Of a stretch of DNA of 64,000 nucleotides, positions 49,996-62,500 are shown piece after piece (within the stretch, counting starts at the first letter, position 1; every line of letters starts with the position of its first letter). The stretch is from the NCBI RefSeq assembly GCF_002078875.1, contig NC_034415.1, positions 17,947,975-18,011,974 of the forward strand, given 5' to 3'. The translations under genes were made by a program, and so were the position numbers. Source of the DNA: Numida meleagris (taxonomy: Eukaryota > Chordata > Aves > Galliformes > Numididae). A model generated the notes under the pieces. It was not told where the DNA came from and did no database searches. It worked only from the letters and a program-made list of their open reading frames with translations.

Positions 49996-52900
49996 ACACT
50001 GAGTGATAGAATAAAATGAGAACACAAATATGTCTGAAAAAGTTCAGGGTCAAGAAGTTCTGGGAAGTACTTTTGTAGCTTACTTCTACTAGATATGTGT
50101 TCTAATAAACTTAGTTTCTAATATTTACCTATCTGAGAGGCTTATTGCCTTATTTTCAAGTAGGAAAAGGAAAAAAAAATCTTGAGATCATGAAAACATA
50201 AATTCTTCATGGCTGCAGCAAGGGGCAGTTAAAGATTGACTCTGGTTTCCAGAACCTGGGCAACTATGTCTATCTCTAATAAGTACACCCAGTTACACTA
50301 CCATGAATTTATAGTAATTTAATTGATTTCCAGTGCAAGTTAATGCAAGTGAAGTCAAATGTGTGGCCAGTAGGTCTCTAAGCAACCCTTTCATTAAACG
50401 GCAAGGAAATAATTTCATAAATTATTCCCATTCAATTCTGGATCAATTGAACGAAGCCACTTAGTATTATTTATGTATTTTCCCTTCAGTGAAGGGAATT
50501 GGAATAATGTGAGCTGTTTGGAGGCTGCTATTCCTAAAGACCTTAAGATAATAATAATCTTGTAAGCACTACTGTTTATAACCTCTAGAGAATAAAAATC
50601 TCTAGAGTAGGTCTTCACACAAGTTCGGTTTGTATTTATTGCACTGTAATAGTAACATAGTATTCCTAGGAAGACTTCAGTGGAGAAGGTAACTTACCTT
50701 CAAGATCTCCCATCACTGACCTGTAAGTCACGCTATCATACCAAGTTTATGATTAGTCTAAGAGTGATCAGAGGGAGATGTGAGTGATACAGCCTATTAA
50801 GATTATTCCTTTTTTATGGTTTAGGAGTTGCCATTGATGCACTGGAATTTTCAATATAATTGTCAAATTTACATAGTTAAAGAAATAAGCAGTAGTTTCT
50901 CTGTCTTTAGTTCATATAGTGTAAGTGTTAATGGAAACATTGAAACCCTCTATACTCTTTGCCAGAATCTAAATACAGAACTGAATTACTTATATAAAAC
51001 TGATCAATGTAATTGCTCCCTGAGAGGTTCACCTGTGAAGTTCTCACTACTTACCACTTGGAGCATTGTTTTCAAGGGTTTTTGCATTAAGACTTATTGG
51101 AATAGACAAAATGTAGTTAAGAATCCAAAGAGCTGTACATTGTTTTAAAACAGAAATGTGTCAAACACTTGTAATCCCTTGATCCTATCATTTTATACTT
51201 CATAAGGGATCCCTTTTGAGAAGGGTTTATGTGTCCTGACACATTTGGAAATGTTCCTTGACAGAATAAATTCTTTGAGGACTTAAATCAAAACTACAGC
51301 TGCTCCCCTAAAAGCTGTCAGTGATAATAGCATCAGAAATTAGATTAAGTAAGTCCTGTTGAGAGACAGTATGTCCATTTCCACATTCAAAACACACTCA
51401 CATTTTCAAAGAAACCTCTACTCCAGAAGTGATGAACAGAAAATAAGGAATTATAATAAGGTCTTTCAACATTCAGGAGCTTTCCTGGGTTAGATCTGTT
51501 CCTTGCTTTGTGTGAACTTGAACATACTTGTTTGAATAATGTGCTCCAATATATTCTAGAGTTTTTTGATTAGGTGTGATTTTTCAGCTGAGAATGAATA
51601 GAACAAATGTGTTCATTTGATCCAAAAGCAGTAATCTGTGATAGAGAAACAAAGGAGAAAGAATATCTACACGGAAATGATAGATATGTAACTGGAGATT
51701 TCCAGGTGACAGTTTGACTCCCTCCTACTGTATTGCTTTCCACTTCTCAAAATAGAGCTGTAAGAAAGTAGCAGTGATCTCTACTTATTTATTTTGAAGA
51801 GGAAAAATGTTAAAGGCTAAGTAGACAATGCTATGCTAGGGATAAACTTATTCTCTTTAGTTCCATAGTAGAGCTCCTGCTACATTAGTTTCAGTGTGAA
51901 TTTTTCACCTGTTTCTCAGTACCACTGGCAATTAGGATACCACTGTTGTCACCAACAAACACTTGCCTGTTATCCATCATTTTTTTTTCTTTTTAACATC
52001 TGCAATCCTGTTTGCACATGAGGCAAAGATTAGAGGAAAAAACTCTGCTCTGATCTACATTGGTGTAAGATATGAAGATAATTTTATTTAAAAGCTGTAT
52101 TATAACCTTCTTTTGTACTTGCATTGACTTTGTCAGATTCATGTAAACATACCAAATAATCTATTATCACAAGCATTTATATACCAAAATCCAAAACATC
52201 AAGTCTAAGGAATAGATGTTCTGTGATTTCTGTACTGAATTGTGCCTATGGCAAATAGGTTTATAGGATATGCCTGGCATTCTACTCATGCAGCATGTCG
52301 GAAGGCATGGACTTGCTGCACATAGACTAAGCAGTCAACCTGCTCTAGACATTGGATATAGCTTTGGAATTTCTTAATGTCCCTACAATGACCAGCCTAA
52401 CCATTGCGAGCTGGGTAAATGGGTGTAAGCCCATTAATGCCCTCTCTGCCACACTTTCCCCAGCTAACACCATGTAGCAGGATGCATGCACCCTCCTTGC
52501 ATGCCACAGTGGCAGCTCCATCCTCTTCCCTACCAGAGGGCTGCTTACCTCTGAGACATATTCATACCTAAGGCTGATTCTCTCTGTGTGAGAGGTAATT
52601 TTGCTTATGTTAAGGAAGCTGTTCTGCTCACATAAGATAAAAACAAGCATCAAATAAACATTTGGAAAAAAAATCCATGATCTGCATAACATTTTATAGT
52701 ATAGTCAGCTCTACTGCACATTTTAAGAGTTCAAAAGAAAAACAAATTTCCAAATGAAATATTCTCTACACCTTTATTTATTTAGTATGTCTCAGAACAT
52801 ATGAAGTCAGAAGGATGAAACAGATTGTTATCCTTAGCTACGTGCTTTAGGCTCAGAATCGGCAAGTTGATAAAACAGTCATTTCAGAACACATGGACTA

Positions 52901-53856
52901 TCTGAATTCCACTTTATATCTTCAGGGTCACAAACAAAATGCTCATTTGTTACCCAAATGGAGATTCATTATTCTGACTGAAACAAACAGGATTACCTGT
53001 TTATCAATTCAAAAGTAATCTATTTTTTATTTACCAATATACTACATTGCTAAGCAAAGAATTATCTTTGCATTTTTATATGCCTCACTATTTAAGAGGA
53101 TTATTATTGTAGAATAATCATCTTGCTTTAATTACCAGGAGGAGTACCACATCATTTTATTAACTTCAGGATTTGTGCCAAGTTGGAAACAGAATGTGAA
53201 ACACAGATTCAGTCAGTAACTGACAGCAGCTTTGTTAACACTTCCACAAAATCTTTATCAAGTGAAAAAACTCACAACCCAGAAGAAAAAAAAAAGATGA
53301 ATATATACTTATTTAAAATAAGTAATCTTAGTGAACAATGTGAGCACATGCTTGTACAGTATGTACCTCAGGCAGAAAATGCATGCACACCTTTTCTTGA
53401 TAACTCAGAAGCCAAAGTGACAAACTATTTCACTGGATTAGTAGCAGGGTAGTGCTGCAAACTGCATTGCCCAGAGCAGAAGGAACACAGCCAGCCCCAT
53501 GCAGAGAGAGTCATTCCCAGCAGGTTGCAGGCTCAGGAAGGAACACAGTGACTTCAGCAGCTCTCAAGAAACAGCCATGATTAAGTTAATACTGATCAAC
53601 AGCACTTTCCAAAGAAGTTCAACAAACACACTTGTTTTAGTAATCCTTCATCTTATCCTCTTCCAGGAGGTGGTTGTATGATATAGGAAATGCAGGTCTC
53701 ACCCTGTCTCTGTGTCAGCTTAGGAAAGCACTTCTTGGGTGCATTCAAACTGGGAGCAGTGTCCCATTCGGAACTTCTGTATCAGATATAGGATCAAGAG
53801 TGACCAAAAGAAACAGGAACTGTGGTTAATATGCGTATTTATTCATAATATTCTCA
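49996..53856. other. Non-coding DNA, nothing recognised
   Basis: Mostly AT-rich with no recognised gene or repeat. A mildly GC-richer patch with a 115-codon minus frame (52345-52692) has no domain I know. Frames at 50828-51148 and 53183-53452 likewise lack motifs. Confidence 0.6.
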
Positions 53857-54056
53857 GGATGGATTTTAGGAAGAATTTATTCTCAGAGTGGTTGGGCAGT
53901 GGCACAGGCTGCCCAGGGAGGTGGTGGTATCACCATCCCTGGAGGTGTTTAAGGATTGGGTAGATGTAGTACTGAGGGACATGGTGAGTGGACAAAATTG
54001 GTGGACAGTTGGACTGGATGATCTTGGGGGTCTTTTCCAACCTAAATGATCTATAA
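53857..54056 (+). mobile_element. CR1 LINE 3' fragment
   Basis: The fragment reads GATGGATTTTAGGAAGAATT, then GTGGTTGGGCAGTGGCACAG, GCTGCCCAGGGAGGTGGTGG, CACCATCCCTGGAGGTGTTT, GGACTGGATGATCTTGGGGG, TCTTTTCCAACCTAAATGAT and a decayed CTATAATA end. This is the plus-strand CR1 3' region over about 200 bp, truncated at the 5' side. The 74-codon frame at 53739-53963 runs into it and is not a gene. Confidence 0.95.
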
Positions 54057-57000
54057 TAAGCTAACCCAATTTCTTTCTTATTACTAGTGCTCTTAAAAAA
54101 AAAATTAAAAATACAATCTATAAACAAATAATCACGACAGGATTTCATAATATTCTTCAAAAATATAAAAAAAAAAATTTAAAGGGCATGAGAACATGGA
54201 GCCTTGAACAAAAAAGTTTTCTGTTGTTCTTTCTTGGTCTGATTGTTTCTTTCCTCAGTCAGAATATGTTTGGAAGGGCATGTAGAACTCAGGATTGATG
54301 TCTGTCTTTCTCTCTGTTCCATAAAGTTCTGTAGACAACCTACAATAAACAACATTTCAGTGGCTTACTAAATCATAACAGCTCAATTTTTGCCAGTGAC
54401 TGTAAGAAATCAATGCACTTGAGTCTGTCTAAAAAAGAGATATTTTAATATTCTTAATCACTATTTTCAGTCACCTTCTGAATGTTATCTTCTCTTGTTA
54501 TATACACAGAGGAAGAAATCTTTCAGGACAGTGACAAAACAACTGACTTTAAAGAAAAAAGTTTGACTACTGCCCAAACTCTGTCAGCCTTAAGAGAAGA
54601 GCAGACAACCTCAGGTTTAAATGCAGCTTCTTGAACCAGCTGCTGCAGCCTTGCCTTATCAAGCCATTTGGGCTCATTTCAAAAAGAACTTACATTTCTC
54701 TTTTAAAATGCATATAAGTTAATTAGGAACAACAAAAAAGCAATTATTCTTTAAAACGTAAGAAGTAGGGGTATTCTGCAGCCAAAGACAGTAACAACCT
54801 ACAAATATTCTGATTCTTGTAGCAGAGCCATCTAATATGTACTTTTAGCTAAACATTATTATATTTACTATTTGAAGATGCTGGGAGAAACCTTTACCTC
54901 ACACTCAGAAAACTGAGAGTTAGAAGGGATCTTTATTTCATAAAACCATGAGGTTTTAAATTCCTTTTGTACGGTACTCACTGTTTACTGACATTGATTT
55001 ATATACATAATATATTAAAAAAAAAGGAAATAAAACTTTAAAAAAGGAAAAAAAGTAGTATACGATCTACACAAAGAGATGATAAAGATTTGTAATTCAA
55101 GGCCTCCTAAACTTCATGGTGTCACCTGAGGTTACCCTTGTATTTTTGATTCTGTCCTTGAAAATATTGTACTTCAGGAAATTCTGTTTAGTAGTAATCA
55201 AGCAAACCAAAGGTATAATGAAAGGAGCTGAACAAATAATTCACACTGAATAATTTACTGAAACCTTGTTTCGAGTTCTAGAGTGTCAATGAGCAAGCAT
55301 CTTGAATTTTATTCAGAAATATTTTTTAACTGCACATCAAAGATTCACTAAATGTGTCTGAATTTCTACAATAAAAAAATCAATCATTCATAAACTAAAG
55401 TGTCATAAACTACAGTTTTATTGCATGAAGTTTTTTGAGTCTCTAAAAAACCAAGACAATAATGAAACAACTGTAATTAAAAGCAGATTAAAACAAAACA
55501 AAAACCAACAAACCAAATAAAAGAACACATTGATTTTGTGCATCTCATCTAGTATGCAAAATTTAAAGAACTTCTGGAAAAAATCTCCTCTCCTGACAAT
55601 GACACACTTAAGAAAGCATCATTGTTGAAGAAACAAGAAAGTGCAGATCACAGAACTGTTGCAAGCTTTAAATTTTGTACTCCTTTGTCATGACATGAGG
55701 TATAGCAGTGTTCATATGCTTTCTTCAAGCATATGAACTTCTTTTTGACTTATTTAAATATCATTTTGCTGGTGTTGAGAGAAGGAACAAAAGACACAAT
55801 ATTCTAGTATCTAAAGCAGCAACCATTCCAGTTCTTTTAAGCAAACACATCCTTTTATTACTTTCACTAGTGTGAAGTTTTGACTAGCAGCTCTGTTATG
55901 ATGCATGGTTGGTTGTGTAGCACATAATGATTGGTTTATTATTTCTTGGTGTACCTTCAATAGTAAGACCAAGTTTAGGGAAAAAAAATTGGTTTTACTG
56001 CTGAATCCAGCAATATCAGCTATAGATGACAGGAATATCATTTCTTTGATGTGGTTGAATTTTTCTTAAGTTTTACAACATTTAGATATATCCATGTTCC
56101 CAGCTGGATTTTGAGCCTGTACTCAGCTCTCTGCCTCAGTGATTATATTGTTGGTAAATAGACTAAGGCTTTATCAGGTTATGCAAGTAAATGAGCTCTA
56201 CTTACTTATTTAACAGCTGCATAGACAAATATATGCAGGTTTAATCTCTGTACTTATTTACATCAAGCACAAAACTCAATCTTATGTAATTTAGGTATAG
56301 TTCTAAAACAGTAATTATTGAGCATCATTACTTCTTTCTCCTACAGAAAATTTTATGGATTGTTTAACTCTACAGAGAGGCAACGCTTTATTAAAATTGA
56401 TGGATGTTTTCTATAAGTGTCAAACTGATATCCTGTGACAAGATATAAAACTATGAATCAACATTGAAGTTCATTGTCACAAAATTCTGGAGTTAAGGAC
56501 AAAACTTGCTAATCATTAAAGACTTAATAAGCAACTGTCTCACCCCCTCAAGCTCATTCTACTAATTAAATTATATAGCAATGTTTTTGCTATAAAATTA
56601 TGAAGTGGAAAATACCAGCAGATCAGGCAGTACTAATATACATACTTGAAGACACTGTATAGTCTGAAAGCAGGGAACACTTACAAATGACAATACTGTT
56701 AAATTTACATGGTAATAATAACATGGATGCTAGCATTTAGCTGTTCAAAATACTGAGACCAGTTCAGTATAGAAAAACAAAAGATTAATTTTCTGTAGTT
56801 CTGGCTAAGGCTTCAGAATCAGAACAGGATGTTCTAACTGATGTAGAATTAAAAACTACCATGCATCTGCAATAAGAAAAATACCAAGAAACCTTCCTAG
56901 TCACATTTGATTGTATTTAGATTATTGTCCTTTTATACTTGGAAATACTGTGGTTTTGCTTATTCAAACAAAACACATAATAAAATATAAATGAAACAGT

Positions 57001-57302
57001 AGAACAAAATTCTCACTTTATGAAGCCCTAATGAGGATGATACAAAGTTATATTTTCCTTCTCTTTTTAATGCCATTTTAAAAAATTGTATATATTCATC
57101 TTGTCTAGTGTTATTGAATTCATTATCTATTTTAAAAAAAGATGAATTCTTAAAATTAGTGTATAAAAAAAACATTTCTCCTTGAAGGCCAGATTGAAGT
57201 CTATTCTGAAAATTCACCTCATGAATCTTGTTGAGGTTTCACCTCGAAGCCTTGTTAAAATACTAGTCTTATGTAAAAGTATAGGACTAATAATTGTGTA
57301 AA
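54057..57302. other. AT-rich non-coding DNA with one strong hairpin
   Basis: No gene or transposon is recognised. A-rich runs lie near 54090 and 54168. The hairpin at 55710-55738 is listed separately. Confidence 0.65.
55710..55738. repeat. Perfect 12-bp hairpin
   Basis: GTTCATATGCTT (55710-55721), loop TCTTC (55722-55726) and AAGCATATGAAC (55727-55738) form a perfect stem with a five-base loop. There is no T-run immediately after it to suggest a Pol III terminator, and the stem is too short for a microRNA precursor. Confidence 0.8.
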
Positions 57303-57465
57303 CTGGGACCCATTTCCTGTTCTGCCACAGATTTTCTGTGCAATCACTTGTACCCATTCAGGCCCAACCTGTTTAAATGAGAGAGGGAACGATTCCTGGG
57401 GGACTCAATGAGCATATCTCTTTTTCTTTTATATATAAAATGAGGGAAGAACTAGTGACCTCTTG
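57303..57465 (+). mobile_element. Ancient MIR/L3-type SINE remnant
   Basis: CTGGGACCCATTTCCTGTTC, TGCCACAGATTTTCTGTGCA and, after an interrupted middle part, TATAAAATGAGGGAAGAACT and AGTGACCTC follow the order of the core and 3' part of MIR-like repeats (cctgctctgccac, tgtgtgacc, tgtaaaatgagg, actagtacctc). The middle (about 57360-57420) is diverged or replaced. Remnants of this age are shared across amniotes. Assignment is by recall of the family pattern. Confidence 0.5.
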
Positions 57466-59430
57466 GAGAAGAGGTAAGCAATCTCTAAATATTTTAAATT
57501 ATTACAGGATTTTTTAGATACAAAATACCAAAGGAGCAATTTTAATAATTAATATGCAGTATAGTTTTGATTTCTTTGTCCTATTCACTTTATGGATAAG
57601 GTGTCTCTTCAGATATTCATGAAGAACCTGCAATCCAGATGCAAGATAGGTAGTTAAATTTGTGTTAAAAGTGGAAAACATTGCGGGTGTTCTATAATCC
57701 TGTTCTTCTATGCATGAAAAATATGTACAAGCTTGTTAAGCATGCAGGAATTCCATATTCCCTGTCTTTGCAAGAGAAGCAGGAAGCTGAAAAATAATCA
57801 TTACTCATGGACTTCTTTTTCAGGAGGGATTTTTATCTTTTTTTAATTCAGGAAAAATGATATCAATTTAATAAAAATAAAAATTTGTATCCTTATTACT
57901 TAAAAGTCTTCTTCCACTTACCTATTTGGTATATGTTCTCTAAAGATGCGCTGTTGCAATCACCAAAGTAATCATGGACCTAGCAGACCAATCTTTTCCC
58001 CATAAATCTTGTTTTTATTTGGCTTCTTTACCAAAATACATAATGTCCTCTGCCTGAATAAAGAGTGACACTGGAGCATAGGAGACTGTGCAACAACACA
58101 CCTTTCTTCTTGTTCATGGTGATCTTTTAAATCTTGGCTAGCCAGAAATTTATTTGACAACTATGAAACTTAGATGAATTGTATATGACAAGATTTATCC
58201 AAAAACTTATCAATAAAGCAACATAAAAAGATGGTGGAATTTGAAGGGGAGGTTTAGAAACTTCTTTAATATTCAAACTACAAATAAAATGTACCACAGT
58301 ATTAGGCAAGATTTTTCAGCCCTTTCTCTTGTGGTTCCAGTTTAGTACCAATTTGTTCAATTCTGCATGCTTCAAAAAGTATTCCCACTGACCTCACTTT
58401 GGGTTGGGAAATGAGGCAGTAGCTCTGTAGCTAGACACCACCAACAATATATTTATTTATTTATTCTGTGAAATAAAAGCGACAGGTCTCCAGGCAAAGC
58501 AATTCAAGGCTGATTTCTGCAATATTGTACGGTAACTCTTCACAAAGCTTTCCTAAAGCTTACAGTACATTCATGCATCTGTGGAAAGGCTGGTCAAAAT
58601 AAAATATTGCTTTAACCTGCAAAACAAAAACTTCCTGAAATGGTGTTGCTGAAATGTGCTCCATGGAGCACACCTGAAAATATTGCAATACTTTACAGAA
58701 TTTGTCTTAGCAAGTGCCAAGCAATGGCGGTGTGTGCTAAACTGATTACACTGTATGTAGGAAAAGACTCTGTAACAATGAAATAAGTAGTTTTCCATTA
58801 TTCCTGGAATTACAGTCTACTCTGTTGTGTTGCTTTCGTGACAGTGTAACTTCAGGGTAATCAATGGACCCAAGTAAAAGGGATAGTGAGGAGAATGCAG
58901 TGTTGTCAAAGACCTTTGCAACTTGATATTAATGGAAGCTTCATCTTTACTTGAACCTGCAGCTATTGAAGCCAAATCAGCTGGGTTTTTGCTTTCCAGA
59001 AGTGATGGCAAAAACACTGTCTGACCCAGTACTGGGGAGATGCTTTTGATAGTTGCCGCTGCTGCTGATGGACATGGTAATGAGACAAAAGAATAAAGCT
59101 TCCCACTCTGAGTGAGACTCTTGGAGTGTTTGTCTAATCAGTGCCTCAGCAGAATCCATTAACAGAGCCGTAGCTCTCCAAGAAGATTCAGAAACGGTAG
59201 GCTATGATTCTGCTTGAGAACTCAAGGAAGCAATTTCTATATTCTCTACAGAGAAAACAGCCAAGAAAAGAAGTTTGGGGAAATTCATTTACAGTAGCAT
59301 GTGTTGTTTTCTCCATCACAAACATTTGTTTTTATCATTTTGTTTTCAGATAGCAAAGGAAAGCCCAGCTGGGAGACAGGCAGGGAGTCAAACAGAGGAA
59401 AAGGGATCCCTGGAGGGTTAGTGATGTTCA
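57466..59430. other. Non-coding DNA, nothing recognised
   Basis: No gene is recognised. An ATTT run (58446-58465) resembles AU-rich elements but is a simple repeat here. Minus-strand frames at 58571-58798, 58817-59017 and 58977-59159 are short and have no recognisable domains. Confidence 0.6.
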
Positions 59431-59520
59431 AGCAGATGGGGGGAGGAGGGAAGAGAGAGCATGAGCAGATGGGAGGGGGAAAGAGACTAGAGACAGAGCA
59501 GATGTGGGGAGGAAGGGGGC
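59431..59520 (+). repeat. G-rich 33-bp minisatellite, three units
   Basis: The word AGCAGAT starts at 59431, 59464 and 59497, exactly 33 bases apart, and each is followed by a purine-rich run with G tracts (GGGGGGAGGAGGG, GGGAGGGGG, GGGGAGGAAGGGGG). The plus strand is almost pure A and G and has enough G runs for quadruplex or triplex structure. Because 33 is a multiple of three, the frames at 59301-59579 (plus) and 59285-59539 (minus) stay open across it with repeated QMGGG or PPPIC units. I take these as a by-product of the repeat. Confidence 0.85.
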
Positions 59521-62500
59521 TAATTTTGGTTAAAGACAAAGGAGGACAAATATTAATTAAACTAGTAATTTACATTTAGAATCTTTTTCTCATAAACACA
59601 CTTCTTGTGTCTTACAGTAAAGTTTCAAGAGCCTGCAGAGCGTAAGAGAGAGGGGGGAAAAAAGTAATATGAATGTCACTTGAAAAAGGATTTGAAAGTG
59701 GAAGGCTCTATAAGAGTTTCTCAACCAGGAGGTTTTGTCTCCAAAATATTGGGAACTGAATGTTTCTATCTATACAATATTCAGTTGCTCAAGGTACACA
59801 TGTCGAAGTATAGCTCATAACAAAAGGGAGACTTGTATACTTGGACAAGGAATGCATCTTTGAAGTTCTGAAATTAAGAAAGAGATATAATTAATGTTGT
59901 GTTCTCAAACCATGAGTGAGCTGCAGAAGAGTATTTCCTTAAATAATAAGAATGTACAACCAAGGTCCACATGCAGAACATTTTCATCTCCTATGAAGCC
60001 CTCCTCTATTTTCTGTCTAGTTCTATATTTTAAAGTTGCATTTCATTGCTGCACTTCCTGGCAGGGTGTATAGGTTGTGAGCGAAGTCTGACTGAGAATG
60101 CTGCAGCTGAAAGTTAATTAGTGTGTTGGCAAGCTGTCAGCCAGACTTTTGTCTGTTTGCTTTTTGTACAGAAATGAATGAGAGTGGATTCCAGTGGTGT
60201 CTGAGTACAATTAAGTATCTCACTCTCTAAAATAAATATTTTATATTGTTGTATGCTTTTAGAAATCAGCCAGAATGTGTCTGTTGATGGTATTTTCTAC
60301 TGACATCCTTAAATGTAAATACATGTAAGAAAGTAAAAAGGTGTAGTGCAGTTGTATTTGTTTGGTGGAGCATGAAGTACTGAGTTCTGGTTTGGGTTTA
60401 TGCAGAGAATCATTCTCTTTAATTCTCCAGCCTCCTCCAGATTTGCAGAGGAATAACAGATCAGATTCTGGCCCAGGGTAATTGGGACTGATTTAGTCAC
60501 TAGTTATACAGCAGCAGTGCCTGTGTTACTTGTTAAAAGACGATATTCCTATCCTGTGTTTAAAACTGCTAGAAGACTTGAGATGTGAAGCAGTCTACAG
60601 CCAGTAATAATCCTTCACCCACAGTAATGACTAGGCATGTGACAAAAGGATTGCTAGATTTCACAGAAGTAAAACAGTTAGCTTGTGTGCAGAAGGGAAA
60701 AAGAAGATAAAACAGTACTAGAGAAGGGCTAGATTGAGTCAAGCTGGATGCCACTTCCACGTGAGCTCTGAGTATAGTTGGGACACATCTGACCCAGGAA
60801 AAACAGTACCTTCACCATTTACATGCTTCAGGTGCCTCAGCCCTCATGGGAGGTTGTCAGCCTAGGTGAAAGATGATTCTCAGAAAAGAAACGTTGGTGC
60901 ACTCAGGTTTCCTTCACTCTCCTGACTTCTGCTAGACCTTTTTCTGTCATAATTTCCCTTTACTGAAATCCCCCACGCTTCCCCACAAGTTCCTCACAGA
61001 TCATAATGTGGAGGTTACAGCTGGGAGCATCACCATAGGCAGAAGTGGTGTTAGAGAGGCACCAGATGGAACACTTACATAGTGCTGTCACAGACACTGT
61101 CACTTTGCATGGGTGACTATTCACTGCTGACACAGTGCTTCCTCAAGCCCTCTTCAGCAGCTGCCCTTGCAGCCCTGACTCTTTTGTCTGGGGATGGTTG
61201 CAGAAAATCTTAAAGAGAAATCTTTACAGTCTTTCTCTTACAGTGTAGTTTAATTATTTCTGAACACAAGTGCATGTTTCCCAGATTGCAAAGCACGTCC
61301 CCAGGATGAATAGTCACAACATTGGCAGAGCTCTGCATGCTTTTTTCCATGATCCGAGGATTTACTTGCCCTGAGTGAAATTGTCTGATTTCTCTTCCCT
61401 GTGCAGAGCAGCCATACAGAGGGCATGGCCATACCCCAGCAGCGATCTCAGCTTCCACATCCATGGGGTCCAGGAATCAGTGTCAGCTCCAGAAAACAAG
61501 AATCAAAATAATGTATCTTTTCTTGTCCCTAGGAGAGCATACCCACCCTGGATATTTAGATATGCTTCAGGTAAGGCTCAAGAGAACATAAATAACCTGT
61601 GGAATAGGAAAGGTCTGTGAAAAGCTAGGGATTGTGTGCTACAGAAAAGCCTTATCTCATGCTGTTTGTCCTGCAACCAAGCTCCCCCATAATCAAGTGT
61701 CCAGACACATCTGAGGGCCTAAAACCTTGTGCCTTCCTACCACCACACCAAGAGCATTTACTGGCCTCCACAAAGCAATATCTCCATGAGTAGTACTACA
61801 CTGCTCCTAACTAGTACTACAGCCCCTGAAGGAGCAACCGTAGATGATGCAGGTGATAAAAATGTGCTGCGGGCTGCAATAGTATCTGGAGGCACCACAG
61901 GATACGTATCCTAATAAACATGAATATCTGTTACATAGGCAAACTCCTAATGCATATATCTATGATGCTGAAAGCCAGGAAAATTATAGGACCCCAAAAT
62001 AGGAACTTCCCAGTTCCTTAAAATGACTGGTATTCAATTTTTTGTTTACTCTTTTGAATATTATAAACTTACTTTCTATAATAAAGCTGGCAAAATTTCT
62101 GACACTTAAGAATGAAGAAAGGCCCTGAAAGGGAACTTATGCTCTCTTAGGTGCAGTTGTCCTTTCTCACTGTTTGCCGAGCTTGTTTGTAGATTAGCAA
62201 AGAGAATGGGATCAGTGCTGTTCCCTTTTTAATGCATTTTCTTCTTTGTTTTGAAATTGCAAAAATTGCCAGCTCAGTGTTTTTGGACTGTCTTTAGTTT
62301 TTACCTGAAGAAGGAAGGTTCCCTTGTGCCCTCATCAGTGCACATGTGTGTGAAGTTTAGTGTATTAGTTTATATGTTTTATAAACTATGTAAACTATTT
62401 GGAATTGAAATAGTTCCCAAGAGTTCAAATATAACCCACTAGGATTCATATTCACCCCTAGCCCACTAATCCTGCCGTTTTGATGGCTTAAAAGCCTACT

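Noticed and set aside
55710..55738. MicroRNA precursor
   Set aside because: The stem is only 12 bp and flanking bases do not extend it to the 25-30 bp expected of a precursor.
58446..58465. AU-rich mRNA stability element
   Set aside because: It is a plain ATTT microsatellite with no associated coding sequence.
59285..59579. Repeat-containing proteins (QMGGG on plus, PPPIC on minus)
   Set aside because: The 33-bp minisatellite is a multiple of three and keeps any frame open. No start context, splice sites or homology support a gene.
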